Assembly: GCF_037094495.1 (NCBI RefSeq)
Contig: NZ_CP146612.1
Span: 1,178,001 to 1,242,000, forward strand
Length of the DNA stretch: 64,000 nucleotides
Direction of reading: 5' to 3'
Source of the DNA: Dehalogenimonas sp. W
Lineage (GTDB): Bacteria > Chloroflexota > Dehalococcoidia > Dehalococcoidales > Dehalococcoidaceae
Made by a program: the position numbers and the translations under genes
Shown: one piece after another, positions 1 to 7,794 of the stretch
Position numbering within the stretch: position 1 is the first letter of the stretch
Layout: the number at the start of each line of letters is the position of its first letter
Notes under the pieces: model-generated
What the model was told of the DNA's origin: nothing
What the model saw: only the letters and a program-made list of their open reading frames with translations
Databases searched by the model: none

Positions 1-426
1 GGGTTAACCATCGGTACGGTGGAGTCGGCCACCGGCGGTCTGCTGGCCGCCCGGATTATTGGCGTCCCCGGGGCCTCGGATTATTGCCGGGGCGGTATCA
101 TAGCTTACCACAACGAGGTCAAGATGAGTCTGGCCGGGGTTAAGTACGCCACCCTCCTGGCTTTCGGGGCCGTCTCCGCCCGGGTCGCCGAGGAAATGGC
201 CGCCGGCGGCCGTCAGCGCCTGGGGGTGGATATCTGTATTTCCGATACCGGCATCGCCGGTCCGGGCGGCGGCAATGACAACAAACCAGCCGGTCTTTTC
301 TATCTGGGTCTGGCCACTGCCGAAGGCGTTCGCCATCGCAAGTATATTTTCAAGGGTTCCCGTCAGCAGAACCGGACCGCCGCGGTCAATGCCGCGCTGG
401 AATGGCTTCTGGAAGAATTGGCCTGA
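1..426 (+). CDS. cinA: CinA C-terminal domain protein, 5' end cut by window
   Basis: The frame is open from base 1 to TGA 424-426, giving 141 residues with no start in the window. Near the left edge it reads ESATGGLLAARI and then GVPGASDYCRGG, the signature of the CinA C-terminal (nicotinamide-nucleotide amidase, PncC-type) domain; the usual ESCTGG has Ala for Cys here. That enzyme deamidates NMN to NaMN in pyridine nucleotide salvage. Whether an N-terminal molybdopterin-binding domain precedes it cannot be seen. The last 50 bases are duplicated at 1951-2000, where the tail of what looks like the ancestral gene end survives next to rph. Confidence 0.88.
   Translation, partial: GLTIGTVESATGGLLAARIIGVPGASDYCRGGIIAYHNEVKMSLAGVKYATLLAFGAVSARVAEEMAAGGRQRLGVDICISDTGIAGPGGGNDNKPAGLFYLGLATAEGVRHRKYIFKGSRQQNRTAAVNAALEWLLEELA
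371..420 (+). repeat. Direct repeat, left copy (cinA 3' end)
   Basis: These 50 bases encode the last residues of CinA (RTAAVNAALEWLLEEL). They match 1951-2000 at 47 of 50 positions, and all three differences are synonymous in the CinA frame. The two copies bracket the membrane protein gene at 443-1834, as left and right junctions of an insertion would. Confidence 0.9.
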
Positions 427-442
427 CCGCTGTTTTCACTAA

Positions 443-1834
443 TCAAACAGCCGCGGGTTGAAGTCGCCGACCAGTTTTCATGGTAATCAGCAAAGCGGCC
501 AGAATTATCAGGTCAACGTAGAAAAAATAGTTGCCGAGACTGCGCCAGGCAAAGAACATTGGCAGTATTGAGAGCAACAATCCCGTTTCAGCCAGCCCTC
601 GGCCATGCTGGAAATACCATAACAACCCGCCGGCAAATGCGGCGGCCTCCAGAATGGTGAATAAGGTGGAAGACCCGATGTGAAATATTCCGGTTTCTAC
701 CAGGCTGACCAGGCCGACGCCCATGGGGTAAAGTTCGTCAACCATGGGGGCAAATACCGACGACAGCCAGAGTCCCGGACCCGCGAAGATGAACGGCAGG
801 TTGAACGCAATAAAAACACCGGCGGCGATGGCCGCACCTCTGAAAGCTTGTCTCCATCCCCAACGATGATAAACGTAAATCACAGCGAATGGCAACAGGA
901 ACCAGGCGGTTTGATAAGCTGCCGTTGCCACCCCGATCAATGCCATGGCGGTTTTGGGTTTTTCAGGAATTAATATCCAGCCCATCATCATAAAAGGCAG
1001 TATGATGACTCGTTTATCCAATCCGATAATACCGGAGACCCAGATTTCCGTACTGACCACCAGCGCCAGCGCAAAGATTAGCCTGTTTCTGGAAGGAATG
1101 CGCCACAGGGCATATCCGGCTGTAGCGATCAGGAAAATTGCCAAAATCACTTGTAAGGTGTCTATTCCCGCCAGCATGAACGGCGCAGTCAGCAGGAAAG
1201 ACCCGGCCGGATAGTTAAGGCGGGATTCAAGTTCAACCGGTATGGTGTCCGGCGTCAGGGCTGATTCGTTCCAGAGTTCCAGCAATTGTTCCTGGCTTGG
1301 ATAGGGGAATACCTCAACAAAGCGCCCTGCCTGCAGCGGGGTCAGGTGAATATAGGGTCCCTCAAATTCATCCATGGCCGTCAGGACGTTGGATACCGCG
1401 TAGGGATTTTCACCTTCCATGAAGTTTTCGGTCGCCTGATGGGTAAGGGCCGCGCCATCGGAATACCGGGGTTGAGCTTCCAGCGAGGCCAACAATTCGC
1501 TGATTGGTTCGGGGAAATCAGCCGCATGGATGATTTCCGATTTTAAGCCGATGTATGATCCGGCAATGGAAACTCCGATTAATGCCAGCACCAGCACCGC
1601 GACCTGGGCTGTCTGCCGTAACCGACTGGCAAATCGGTGCAGATAGACGTCGGTCTGCGGCAGGGTGACCAGCCATAACACCCCAAACCATAGCAGCCAA
1701 ACCACGATACCCCAGGCTGATTTAGCCTGGGTGACGGAATAGGTGTCCCCGGTCAGTGAGGAATAGCCGAGTTTCAAGATGATGGAAATAAAGAAAAGGC
1801 TGATTCTGGGGCTGGCGGATTTGAGAATATTTAT
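443..1834 (-). CDS. Polytopic membrane protein, GT-C glycosyltransferase-like
   Basis: Hydrophobic protein with about ten predicted membrane segments. A GENPY motif lies in the loop after the early helices, as in GT-C mannosyltransferase-like (GT87/DUF2029-type) proteins; the fold assignment is an inference. No ATG, GTG or CTG occurs between the upstream in-frame stop (1847-1849) and a TTG at 1775-1777. The frame above that TTG encodes a plausible first membrane helix (ISLFFISIILKL). An ATA at 1832-1834 sits 7 nt after a CGGAG ribosome site and about 30 nt after a promoter, so I place the start there (463 residues). The TTG start would give 444 residues. The gene lies between two copies of the cinA tail and looks inserted. 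Confidence 0.62.
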   Translation of the reverse strand: MNILKSASPRISLFFISIILKLGYSSLTGDTYSVTQAKSAWGIVVWLLWFGVLWLVTLPQTDVYLHRFASRLRQTAQVAVLVLALIGVSIAGSYIGLKSEIIHAADFPEPISELLASLEAQPRYSDGAALTHQATENFMEGENPYAVSNVLTAMDEFEGPYIHLTPLQAGRFVEVFPYPSQEQLLELWNESALTPDTIPVELESRLNYPAGSFLLTAPFMLAGIDTLQVILAIFLIATAGYALWRIPSRNRLIFALALVVSTEIWVSGIIGLDKRVIILPFMMMGWILIPEKPKTAMALIGVATAAYQTAWFLLPFAVIYVYHRWGWRQAFRGAAIAAGVFIAFNLPFIFAGPGLWLSSVFAPMVDELYPMGVGLVSLVETGIFHIGSSTLFTILEAAAFAGGLLWYFQHGRGLAETGLLLSILPMFFAWRSLGNYFFYVDLIILAALLITMKTGRRLQPAAV

Positions 1835-1869
1835 TAGAAAACTCCGTTAAGTCTTAACTCTATTTCAAT

Positions 1870-1897
1870 ATTATATTCTAAAAATCGGCATACGCAA
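1870..1897 (-). promoter_or_regulatory. Promoter of the inserted membrane protein gene
   Basis: On the minus strand TTGCGT (1892-1897), a 16-nt spacer and TATAAT (1870-1875). Transcription would start near 1863, about 30 nt before the proposed ATA start and upstream of CGGAG at 1842-1846. The same TTGCGT -35 occurs in the promoters at 4141 and 37103. Confidence 0.6.
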
Positions 1898-1949
1898 TTA
1901 TCGTCCTTAGCGTCACCGCTGCTAATCGACATGAGTTCAGTTATTGTAA

Positions 1950-2012
1950 AACCGGACCGCTGCGGTCAATGCCGCGCTGGAATGGCTGCTGGAAGAACTG
2001 GCTGGGGACTAA
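1950..2012 (+). pseudogene. cinA: Remnant of the cinA 3' end
   Basis: This stretch reads in frame as the CinA tail followed by Ala-Gly-Asp and TAA (2010-2012). It has no upstream coding sequence. Its stop overlaps the complement of the rph stop (2009-2011), which suggests an ancestral convergent cinA/rph junction later separated by the insertion of about 1.5 kb. Bases 1951-2000 are the right-hand direct repeat. Confidence 0.8.
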
Positions 2013-2731
2013 ATTCCGGCCAGTATCGCGTTCTGTATTTCAAAGATTTCCCGGATACCCTTTTCAGCCAGATTAAACACTGAGTCCATGGTGTCGCGGG
2101 AAAACGGTTTCTGTTCCGCGGTCCCCTGGATTTCAATAAACTCACCATTGGAGTTCATCACCAGGTTGAAGTCAACATCGGCACCGCCGTCTTCGGCATA
2201 AGTCGGGTCCAGCAGGATGGCATTATTTCGGATGACCACGCTGACCGCCGCTACCTGAGTCACCAGCGGCATCTTCTTCAGCACCCCCATTCTGACCAGT
2301 TTGTTAAAAGCCAGATACAGGGCGACATAACTGCCGCTGATTGCGGCTGTGCGGGTACCGGCATCGGCCTGGATGACGTCACAATCAACGGTGAAACTGC
2401 GCTCGCCCAGCCCCGCCAGATCGGTAACCGCCCGCAGAGAGCGGCCGACCAGTCGCTGAATCTCCTGACTGCGGCCGGACACTTTGCCCTGGGTTGATTC
2501 GCGCGGTGTCCGGGAAGAGGTGGCCGCCGGCAGCATGGCATATTCGGCGGTGACCCAGCCGGTTCCGGAATTCCTTAAAAAACCCGGCACCTTTTCTTCC
2601 ATGGATACCGAGCAGATTACCCGGGTGCGGCCTTGTTCAATCAGCACCGAGCCATCGGCAAAGGCCTGAAATCCGGGAGTGATGGTAATCGGGCGTAAAA
2701 CCGCTGCTTCGCGGCCGTCAATTCTGGACAT
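2009..2731 (-). CDS. rph: Ribonuclease PH
   Basis: This phosphorolytic 3'-5' exoribonuclease trims tRNA 3' ends. The 240-residue protein begins MSRIDGREAAVLRP and carries the family segments TGWVTAEYAMLP, near the middle GRSLRAV and CDVIQADAGTRTAA, and near the end IEIQGTAEQKPFSRD. Length is normal for the family. The ATG at 2729-2731 has GGAAGG 7 nt upstream; a TTG 15 bases further up extends the frame but has no ribosome site. It is convergent with the cinA remnant, and the stop codons overlap. Confidence 0.95.
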   Translation of the reverse strand: MSRIDGREAAVLRPITITPGFQAFADGSVLIEQGRTRVICSVSMEEKVPGFLRNSGTGWVTAEYAMLPAATSSRTPRESTQGKVSGRSQEIQRLVGRSLRAVTDLAGLGERSFTVDCDVIQADAGTRTAAISGSYVALYLAFNKLVRMGVLKKMPLVTQVAAVSVVIRNNAILLDPTYAEDGGADVDFNLVMNSNGEFIEIQGTAEQKPFSRDTMDSVFNLAEKGIREIFEIQNAILAGI

Positions 2732-2783
2732 AAAACTACCTTCCAATCAAATATTAAAAAATTCTGGTGCGGGAACTTCAGCT

Positions 2784-4055
2784 TCAGGGGCGGACGGTGC
2801 CTGAGCCGTAAACCAGCCATTTGTAGCTGGTGATTTCCTTCAGCCCCAGCGGTCCGCGGGCATGCATCTTCTGGGTGGAGATACCAATCTCCGCCCCCAG
2901 ACCAAATTGAGCGCCGTCAGTGAAACGGGTGGAGGCGTTGACATAAACCGCCGCGGCGTCCACTTCGTTGAGAAAACGCTGGGCGTTGGAATAATCTTCG
3001 GTAACAATGGCCTCGGAGTGGCCGGAGCCATAGGCGGAGATATGCCGGAGTGCCCCGTCCAGGTCATCCACCACCCGGACACCGGCAATCAGCGCCAGGT
3101 ATTCCCGGCTCCAGTCATCGGGCTCCGCCGCTGCCAGCTTCAGGTTCGGTCGGCCGGACAGGATGGCCAGCGCCCGTTCATCACAACGCATTTCCACGCC
3201 CGCCTGCGCCCATTCGGCGGCAATCAGCGGCAGATACTCCTCAGCGACAGCCTGATGGACGATAAGCGTGTCCATGGCATTGCATACCGTCGGGCGCTGC
3301 ACCTTGGCGTTATAAGCAATAGCCACGGCATCCTTAATTTTGGCAGCAGCATCAACATAGGTGTGGCAGACGCCGATGCCCCCGGCCACCACCGGAATGG
3401 TGGAGGTTTCCTTTACCGATTTGATCAGCCCGGCCCCGCCGCGGGGGATTACCAGGTCAATCAGGTCGCTCATATGCAGCAGTACCGGCACCAGGGCCCG
3501 GTCGGTGTCATCAATGAATTGCACGGCCTCCGGGCTGATGCCGCTGCGGGTCAGTGCGTCATGAATGATGTTGACCAGTACGCGGTTGGAGTGAATGGTT
3601 TCCTTACCGCCGCGCAGAATGACGGCATTACCGGCCTTAAGGCACAGCGCCGTGATATCCACGGTGACGTTCGGCCGGCTTTCGTAGATAGCGGCAATAA
3701 CCCCCAGCGGCACCCGTTTCTTGCCGATGACCAAGCCGTTGGCGTGGGTGCGCATGTCAAAAATCTCGCCTACCGGGTCGGGCAGGGCGGCCACGGTGCG
3801 GACGTCGGCGGCAATAGCCTTGATCCGGCCTTCATCCAATATCAGGCGGTCCAGCATGGCGGCGTTCATGCCGCCGGCGGCCGCTTCGGCCTGATCCCAG
3901 GCATTGGCTTCAATAATCGCTCCGGCGTTGTGTTCCAGCGCATCGGCCACGGCCAGCAGGGCGGCGTTTTTAATATCGGTCGGCATACAGGCCAGGCGGG
4001 CGCCGGCCGCTTTGGCCTGGCAGCCCTGGTCCCGCAGTTTTTCTTCAGCAGTCAT
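2784..4055 (-). CDS. proA: Glutamate-5-semialdehyde dehydrogenase (gamma-glutamyl phosphate reductase)
   Basis: ProA makes the second step of proline synthesis, reducing glutamyl-5-phosphate with NADPH. From ATG 4055 the protein has 423 residues (MTAEEKLRDQG), normal for ProA. It shows the NAD(P)-binding aldehyde dehydrogenase fold, ESRPNVTVD, and the catalytic Cys in PTVCNAMDTL. The frame stays open another 19 codons upstream, but GGGGAA lies just before the ATG at 4055. ProB is 4 kb away at 8080-9198 on the same strand, with the fatty acid operon between, so the pair is split. A promoter lies at 4083-4112. Confidence 0.95.
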   Translation of the reverse strand: MTAEEKLRDQGCQAKAAGARLACMPTDIKNAALLAVADALEHNAGAIIEANAWDQAEAAAGGMNAAMLDRLILDEGRIKAIAADVRTVAALPDPVGEIFDMRTHANGLVIGKKRVPLGVIAAIYESRPNVTVDITALCLKAGNAVILRGGKETIHSNRVLVNIIHDALTRSGISPEAVQFIDDTDRALVPVLLHMSDLIDLVIPRGGAGLIKSVKETSTIPVVAGGIGVCHTYVDAAAKIKDAVAIAYNAKVQRPTVCNAMDTLIVHQAVAEEYLPLIAAEWAQAGVEMRCDERALAILSGRPNLKLAAAEPDDWSREYLALIAGVRVVDDLDGALRHISAYGSGHSEAIVTEDYSNAQRFLNEVDAAAVYVNASTRFTDGAQFGLGAEIGISTQKMHARGPLGLKEITSYKWLVYGSGTVRP

Positions 4056-4082
4056 GGCATTTCCCCGTTCATTTATCTGCCA

Positions 4083-4112
4083 AGTATAGTTTATACGGGG
4101 CGGTTCCGGCAA
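4083..4112 (-). promoter_or_regulatory. Promoter for proA
   Basis: On the minus strand TTGCCG (4107-4112), an 18-nt spacer, then TATACT (4083-4088), ending about 27 nt before the proA ATG. It is divergent from the promoter at 4141. A small inverted repeat, CCTGA-5 nt-TCAGG (about 4125-4139), lies between the two and could be a shared operator. Confidence 0.6.
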
Positions 4113-4140
4113 TGCGGCAACGTGCCTGAGAGGGTCAGGT

Positions 4141-4169
4141 TTGCGTAAAGCGGCCCCTTTTTCTATAAT
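4141..4169 (+). promoter_or_regulatory. Promoter of the DUF177-rpmF-fab operon
   Basis: TTGCGT (4141-4146), 17-nt spacer, TATAAT (4164-4169). Predicted start near 4176, just ahead of the GGAGGTGG ribosome site at 4181-4188. Confidence 0.75.
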
Positions 4170-4192
4170 AGACCACTTGTGGAGGTGGCGAC

Positions 4193-4621
4193 GTGCTGGA
4201 ATTCAACGTAGCTCAACTGGAGAAGTCCCCCATCGGCACCACCAGGGAGTATGAACTTGATGACCGGATGGATTACGACGGACAGACGACCCGGGTCACC
4301 GGCCGGGTACTGCTGACCCGGACCAACCGTTCAATTCTGGTCAAGGCTGATCTGGCGGCAACGGTGCCGCAGGAGTGCTGCCGCTGTCTCAGCCCGTTTG
4401 AAGGCAGGGTGAGCTTCACCATCAATGAGGAATTTTTTCCCTTGATGGATGTTACCAGCGGTCTGCCGTTGGCGCCGGATGAAGAAGGCGGAGACTTCAT
4501 AATTGATGGACATCATGTGCTGGATTTAACTGAGGCAGTGCGTCAGTACCTCATTTTGTCCCAACCCATGAAGCCGTTGTGCCGCCCGGATTGCCAGGGG
4601 ATACTGCCTGGTCCTGCATGA
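4193..4621 (+). CDS. DUF177 (YceD family) protein with shortened C-terminus
   Basis: 142-residue protein starting at GTG 4193, with GGAGGTGG 4 nt upstream. It has the DUF177 centre ECCRCLSPF and a late PLCRPDC motif. The gene sits just before rpmF (L32), the usual YceD-rpmF arrangement; in plants and bacteria this family is linked to 23S rRNA/ribosome maturation. Family members normally continue after CxxxC with G-L-C-x-x-C-G. Here the protein ends GILPGPA, so the last Cys pair of the presumed metal knuckle is missing. A single-base shift would restore one Cys but not the second. Confidence 0.85.
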   Translation: MLEFNVAQLEKSPIGTTREYELDDRMDYDGQTTRVTGRVLLTRTNRSILVKADLAATVPQECCRCLSPFEGRVSFTINEEFFPLMDVTSGLPLAPDEEGGDFIIDGHHVLDLTEAVRQYLILSQPMKPLCRPDCQGILPGPA

Positions 4622-4700
4622 GCCGGAAGCCCCGGATTTATGGTATATTAAATACTCGTCAAAATAATATTGAAATAAAAGAAAACGGAGACCTAGCACC

Positions 4701-4928
4701 ATGGCCGTACCTAAGAGAAAAGTTACCCCGGTTCGTCAGGGCAATCGCCGCAGTCACCTGGCGCTGAAAGAAAAACAACTGGTTGAGTGTAAGCAGTGCC
4801 ATCAGCTTACCTTGCCTCATCGCGCCTGCACCGTTTGCGGCAGTTACAACGGCCGCGTTGTTCTGGACATTGAGGGCAAAACCCAGAGAAAAGCTGAAAA
4901 AGCCCAGAAGGCCAAGGAACAGCAATAA
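4701..4928 (+). CDS. rpmF: 50S ribosomal protein L32
   Basis: 75-residue basic protein beginning MAVPKRKVTPVRQGNRRSH, the conserved L32 start, followed by a zinc-binding CKQC...CTVC ribbon. The Lys-rich tail is slightly longer than usual. ATG 4701 follows an ACGGAGA site. It lies between DUF177 and fabD, the rpmF-fatty acid linkage seen in many bacteria. Confidence 0.97.
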   Translation: MAVPKRKVTPVRQGNRRSHLALKEKQLVECKQCHQLTLPHRACTVCGSYNGRVVLDIEGKTQRKAEKAQKAKEQQ

Positions 4929-4964
4929 TCGTTCCGGTCATCAGTAACGCTCAGGGGGATATCG

Positions 4965-5897
4965 GTGGACAAACCTAAACTGGCTTTCGTCTTTCCCGGT
5001 CAGGGCGCTCAGGCGCCCGGTATGGGGCAGGACGTATACGATGAATTTGACGCCGCCCGCGCCGTTTTCAAAGCTGCCGATGACCGGCTGGGTTTCGCCA
5101 TTTCCAAACTGTGTTTTGAAGGCCCGGAAGATAAGTTGAAGGAAACGGCCATCGCCCAACCGGCGATGGTCACCGCCAGCCTGGCTTATCTGGCCGCGGC
5201 CCGGGACATGGAAGTACTGCCGCAGCCGGATTTTGTGGCCGGCCACTCGCTGGGTGAGTACACTGCTCTGGCGGCCGCCGGGGCGCTGGAGTTCGCCGAT
5301 GCCATTCAACTGGCCGCCCTGCGGGGCCGCTTGATGCAGCTGGCGTCTCAGGAATCCCCCGGTACCATGGCCGCAGTCATGGGCATCAGTGAGACTGACC
5401 TGGGGGTCATCGCCGCTAACGGCGGTATTTATATCGCCAATTACAACAGTCCCGGCCAACTGGTGATTTCCGGTGCCCGGGAGAATATGGCCGGAGTCAT
5501 GGAAACCCTCACCGCCAAAGGCGCCCGGGTAATCCCGCTGGCGGTGTCCGGTGCTTTTCACACCCCCCTCATGGCCGGGGCCGCTGATGGCCTGGCCAAA
5601 GTGGTGGAGCGGCTGGAGTTCAAGGACGCAGCAGTGCCCATTATTGCCAATACCAGCGGCCAGCCGATAACCGCCGCCGAAGATATCCGGGCGGAACTGC
5701 TTAAGCAGTTGACCGAAAGCGTCTACTGGCAGAAATCAGTGGAATACATGATTGCTGAAGGCGTGACCACTTTCGTAGAAATCGGTCCGGGTAAAGTCCT
5801 GACCGGTTTGATTCGCCGCATCAGCCGGGACGTCCGCACCATGAATATCGGTGATGCTCAGTCTATCAAGAATATGCAGGCGGGCGCGTGGAATTAG
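4965..5897 (+). CDS. fabD: Malonyl-CoA:ACP transacylase
   Basis: FabD loads malonyl from CoA onto the acyl carrier protein (acpP at 7084). The 310-residue protein has the FPGQGAQ start region, the nucleophile elbow GHSLGE (Ser95) and the catalytic His in GAFHTP (His199). GTG start at 4965, preceded by AGGGGGAT. It overlaps fabG by 10 bases, so the two are probably translationally coupled. Confidence 0.97.
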   Translation: MDKPKLAFVFPGQGAQAPGMGQDVYDEFDAARAVFKAADDRLGFAISKLCFEGPEDKLKETAIAQPAMVTASLAYLAAARDMEVLPQPDFVAGHSLGEYTALAAAGALEFADAIQLAALRGRLMQLASQESPGTMAAVMGISETDLGVIAANGGIYIANYNSPGQLVISGARENMAGVMETLTAKGARVIPLAVSGAFHTPLMAGAADGLAKVVERLEFKDAAVPIIANTSGQPITAAEDIRAELLKQLTESVYWQKSVEYMIAEGVTTFVEIGPGKVLTGLIRRISRDVRTMNIGDAQSIKNMQAGAWN

Positions 5898-6640
5898 CAA
5901 AAAAACTGACCGGTAAGACCGCCGTCGTCACCGGTGCCGGACGCGGTATCGGCCGTGCCGTTGCCCTGCGGCTGGCCGCGGAAGGCGCGTCGATGGTGCT
6001 GAACTCACTCAGTGACAGCGCGGCCAATGTCGCCGCGGAAATTACTGCGGCCGGCGGTCAGGCGGTGGCGGTTCGCGGTGACGTTTCCAAAACTGAAGAG
6101 GTGACTGCTCTGATTGAGTCAGCCGTGACCGCCTTTGGCCGGCTGGATATTCTGGTTAACAACGCCGGCGTCACCCGGGACAATCTGCTGTTGCGCATGA
6201 GTGAAGAAGACTGGGACGCCGTGCTGGACACCAATTTGAAAAGCGTTTATCTCTGTTGTCGCGCCGCTCTGAAACCGTTGCTGAAAAGCCGGGACAGCGG
6301 CCGCATCATCAATATTTCCAGTATCATCGGTCTGAGCGGCAATGCCGGTCAGGTTAATTATGCCGCCTCCAAGGCCGGCATCATCGGGCTGACCAAATCG
6401 CTGGCTAAGGAACTGGCTTCCCGCCGGATTACCGTCAATGCCGTTGCGCCGGGGTTCATCGTTACCGACATGACGGCCGGTATGAATGAGGAAGCCCGGG
6501 AAGCGCTGGTCAAGCGTATCCCGCTGGGCTCGCTGGGGACTCCGGAAGACGTAGCCGCCGCCGTGGCTTTCCTGGCCTCAGAAGAAGCCCGCTACATCAC
6601 CGGCCAGACACTGACCGTTGACGGCGGCATGACCCTTTAA
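5888..6640 (+). CDS. fabG: 3-oxoacyl-ACP reductase
   Basis: NADPH-dependent ketoreductase of type II fatty acid synthesis. 250 residues of the classical SDR fold: TGAGRGIG near residue 16, NNAG, the active Ser in NISS, Tyr158 and Lys162 in YAASK, and a C-terminal GGMTL. GTG start inside the fabD 3' end. It continues to nusB after 14 bases. Confidence 0.97.
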   Translation: MELAKKLTGKTAVVTGAGRGIGRAVALRLAAEGASMVLNSLSDSAANVAAEITAAGGQAVAVRGDVSKTEEVTALIESAVTAFGRLDILVNNAGVTRDNLLLRMSEEDWDAVLDTNLKSVYLCCRAALKPLLKSRDSGRIINISSIIGLSGNAGQVNYAASKAGIIGLTKSLAKELASRRITVNAVAPGFIVTDMTAGMNEEAREALVKRIPLGSLGTPEDVAAAVAFLASEEARYITGQTLTVDGGMTL

Positions 6641-6654
6641 TCGGGGTTTAAGTT

Positions 6655-7065
6655 ATGCCCAAACGCCATCAAGCTCGCATTGTCGCCCTGAAATCCCTCT
6701 TTGAAATTGACCTCACCGGGCATCCCGCCGAAGAGGTTATTGACCGGCAACTGGAGACTGCGGAGCTTACCGCGGAGATTGCCTTACTGGCGCGCGCTAT
6801 GGTGACCGGGACTCTGGAAAATCTGGAAGAAGCCGACGGCATCATTCAGCGGCTGGCGCCAGCCTATCCGGTTACACAGATGGCGCCGGTTGACCGCAAC
6901 ATCCTGAGGCTTGCAATATACGAGGTTTTACACGATAATAATGTCCCGGTACGGGTAGCCATAAACGAAGCGGTGGAGCTGGCCAAGGAGTTTGGCGCTG
7001 ACAGTTCCGCTAAATTTATAAACGGGGTGCTGAGTACCGTATCTACCCTGACTCAGCGGGAGTAA
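6655..7065 (+). CDS. nusB: Transcription antitermination factor NusB
   Basis: 136-residue all-helical RNA-binding factor that acts with NusE in rRNA antitermination. It shows the early ARIVALKSLFEID segment and the late APVDRNILRLAIYE and AINEAVELAKEFG segments of NusB. It sits inside the fatty acid operon between fabG and acpP. Confidence 0.95.
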   Translation: MPKRHQARIVALKSLFEIDLTGHPAEEVIDRQLETAELTAEIALLARAMVTGTLENLEEADGIIQRLAPAYPVTQMAPVDRNILRLAIYEVLHDNNVPVRVAINEAVELAKEFGADSSAKFINGVLSTVSTLTQRE

Positions 7066-7083
7066 TAACACGGAGGAAAATGG

Positions 7084-7341
7084 ATGGCCGCAATTTTTGA
7101 ACGGGTTAAGAAAATCGGTGTGGAACAGTTGGGCGTTGAGGAAAAAGACGTCACCATGGAAGCCAGCTTCACCGATGACCTGGGTGCTGATTCACTGGAT
7201 CTGGTTGAACTGATCATGGCGCTGGAAGAAGAGTTTTCTACCGAAGCCGCCAAGATTGAAATCCCCGATGAGGACGCCGAGACCCTCAAGACCGTCAAGG
7301 ACGTGGTGGAATACCTCAAGGGCAAAGGCGTTACCGACTAA
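7084..7341 (+). CDS. acpP: Acyl carrier protein
   Basis: 85-residue acidic protein with the phosphopantetheine attachment motif DSLDL (Ser37) and EEEF after it. ATG 7084 follows GGAGG. It is the last gene of the rpmF-fabD-fabG-nusB-acpP run. A short GGCG...CGCC stem around its stop codon, followed by seven or more T, may terminate the operon. Confidence 0.97.
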   Translation: MAAIFERVKKIGVEQLGVEEKDVTMEASFTDDLGADSLDLVELIMALEEEFSTEAAKIEIPDEDAETLKTVKDVVEYLKGKGVTD

Positions 7342-7444
7342 ACCGCCCCCTTTTTTTGACCGGTTTCGTTGGTTGTTCGTTCATTCAATAATTTGTGCAG
7401 ATGCGACCGGCCCTGGTCGCGGTACCGCTGTTCTGGAATTAAAA

Positions 7445-7469
7445 GCCCGTCCGGTTAAACCGGACGGGC
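7445..7469 (-). terminator. Intrinsic terminator of the 8063-7471 gene pair
   Basis: Perfect 12-bp arms (7445-7456 and 7458-7469, GCCCGTCCGGTT and its complement) around one base. Read on the minus strand the stem is followed by TTTT (7441-7444). It lies directly after the stop of the minus-strand gene at 7471; no T run follows on the plus strand. Confidence 0.8.
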
Positions 7470-7470
7470 G

Positions 7471-7794
7471 CTAGAACTCTATCTGAGGTTTCTGACGGCC
7501 GCGCAGGCCGGACAGCCGCCCCCGGCCGTTGAAGGAATACTGGTAGCGTCCGGCTTTGCCTTGCGGCAGGCCGGTAGAACTAATAAAAATGTCGCCGCGG
7601 CTGCCGTCTTCAAACTCCATGACGAACTCACCCATGCTCTTCAGTTCCTTGCTGGCCACAAAATCGCCCCACCACTTCATGCGGGTGAATCTGGTGCCCT
7701 GGGTGGACATCATCTGGTAGCGGATATCGGCTACCGGCTTGTCAATATCCTTGGCGTACAACCGGGCGGTGCCGCCGCTGTACTGGACGGTCAT
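7471..7794 (-). CDS. Small protein of unknown function, paralogue 1
   Basis: 107 residues with no family I recognise. It contains KWWGDF, then FVMEFEDGSRGD, then RYQYSFNGRGRL. These align in order with WWGELI, YYIEMADGRRGA and RYYYYFRGVSRL of the upstream gene, so the two look like tandem duplicates of a small, mostly beta-stranded, cytoplasmic domain. It overlaps that gene by 4 bases (coupled translation) and ends at the terminator at 7445-7469. No signal peptide or membrane segment. Confidence 0.75.
   Translation of the reverse strand: MTVQYSGGTARLYAKDIDKPVADIRYQMMSTQGTRFTRMKWWGDFVASKELKSMGEFVMEFEDGSRGDIFISSTGLPQGKAGRYQYSFNGRGRLSGLRGRQKPQIEF

Noticed and set aside
443-1950. Insertion sequence or integron cassette
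   Set aside because: No transposase, integrase, terminal inverted repeat or attC-like site was found; only the long direct repeat from cinA is present.
2862-4148. 428-codon plus-strand ORF opposite proA
   Set aside because: It is a shadow frame of a well-conserved gene on the other strand, with Gly/His/Gln-rich low-complexity sequence, no motif and no ribosome site.
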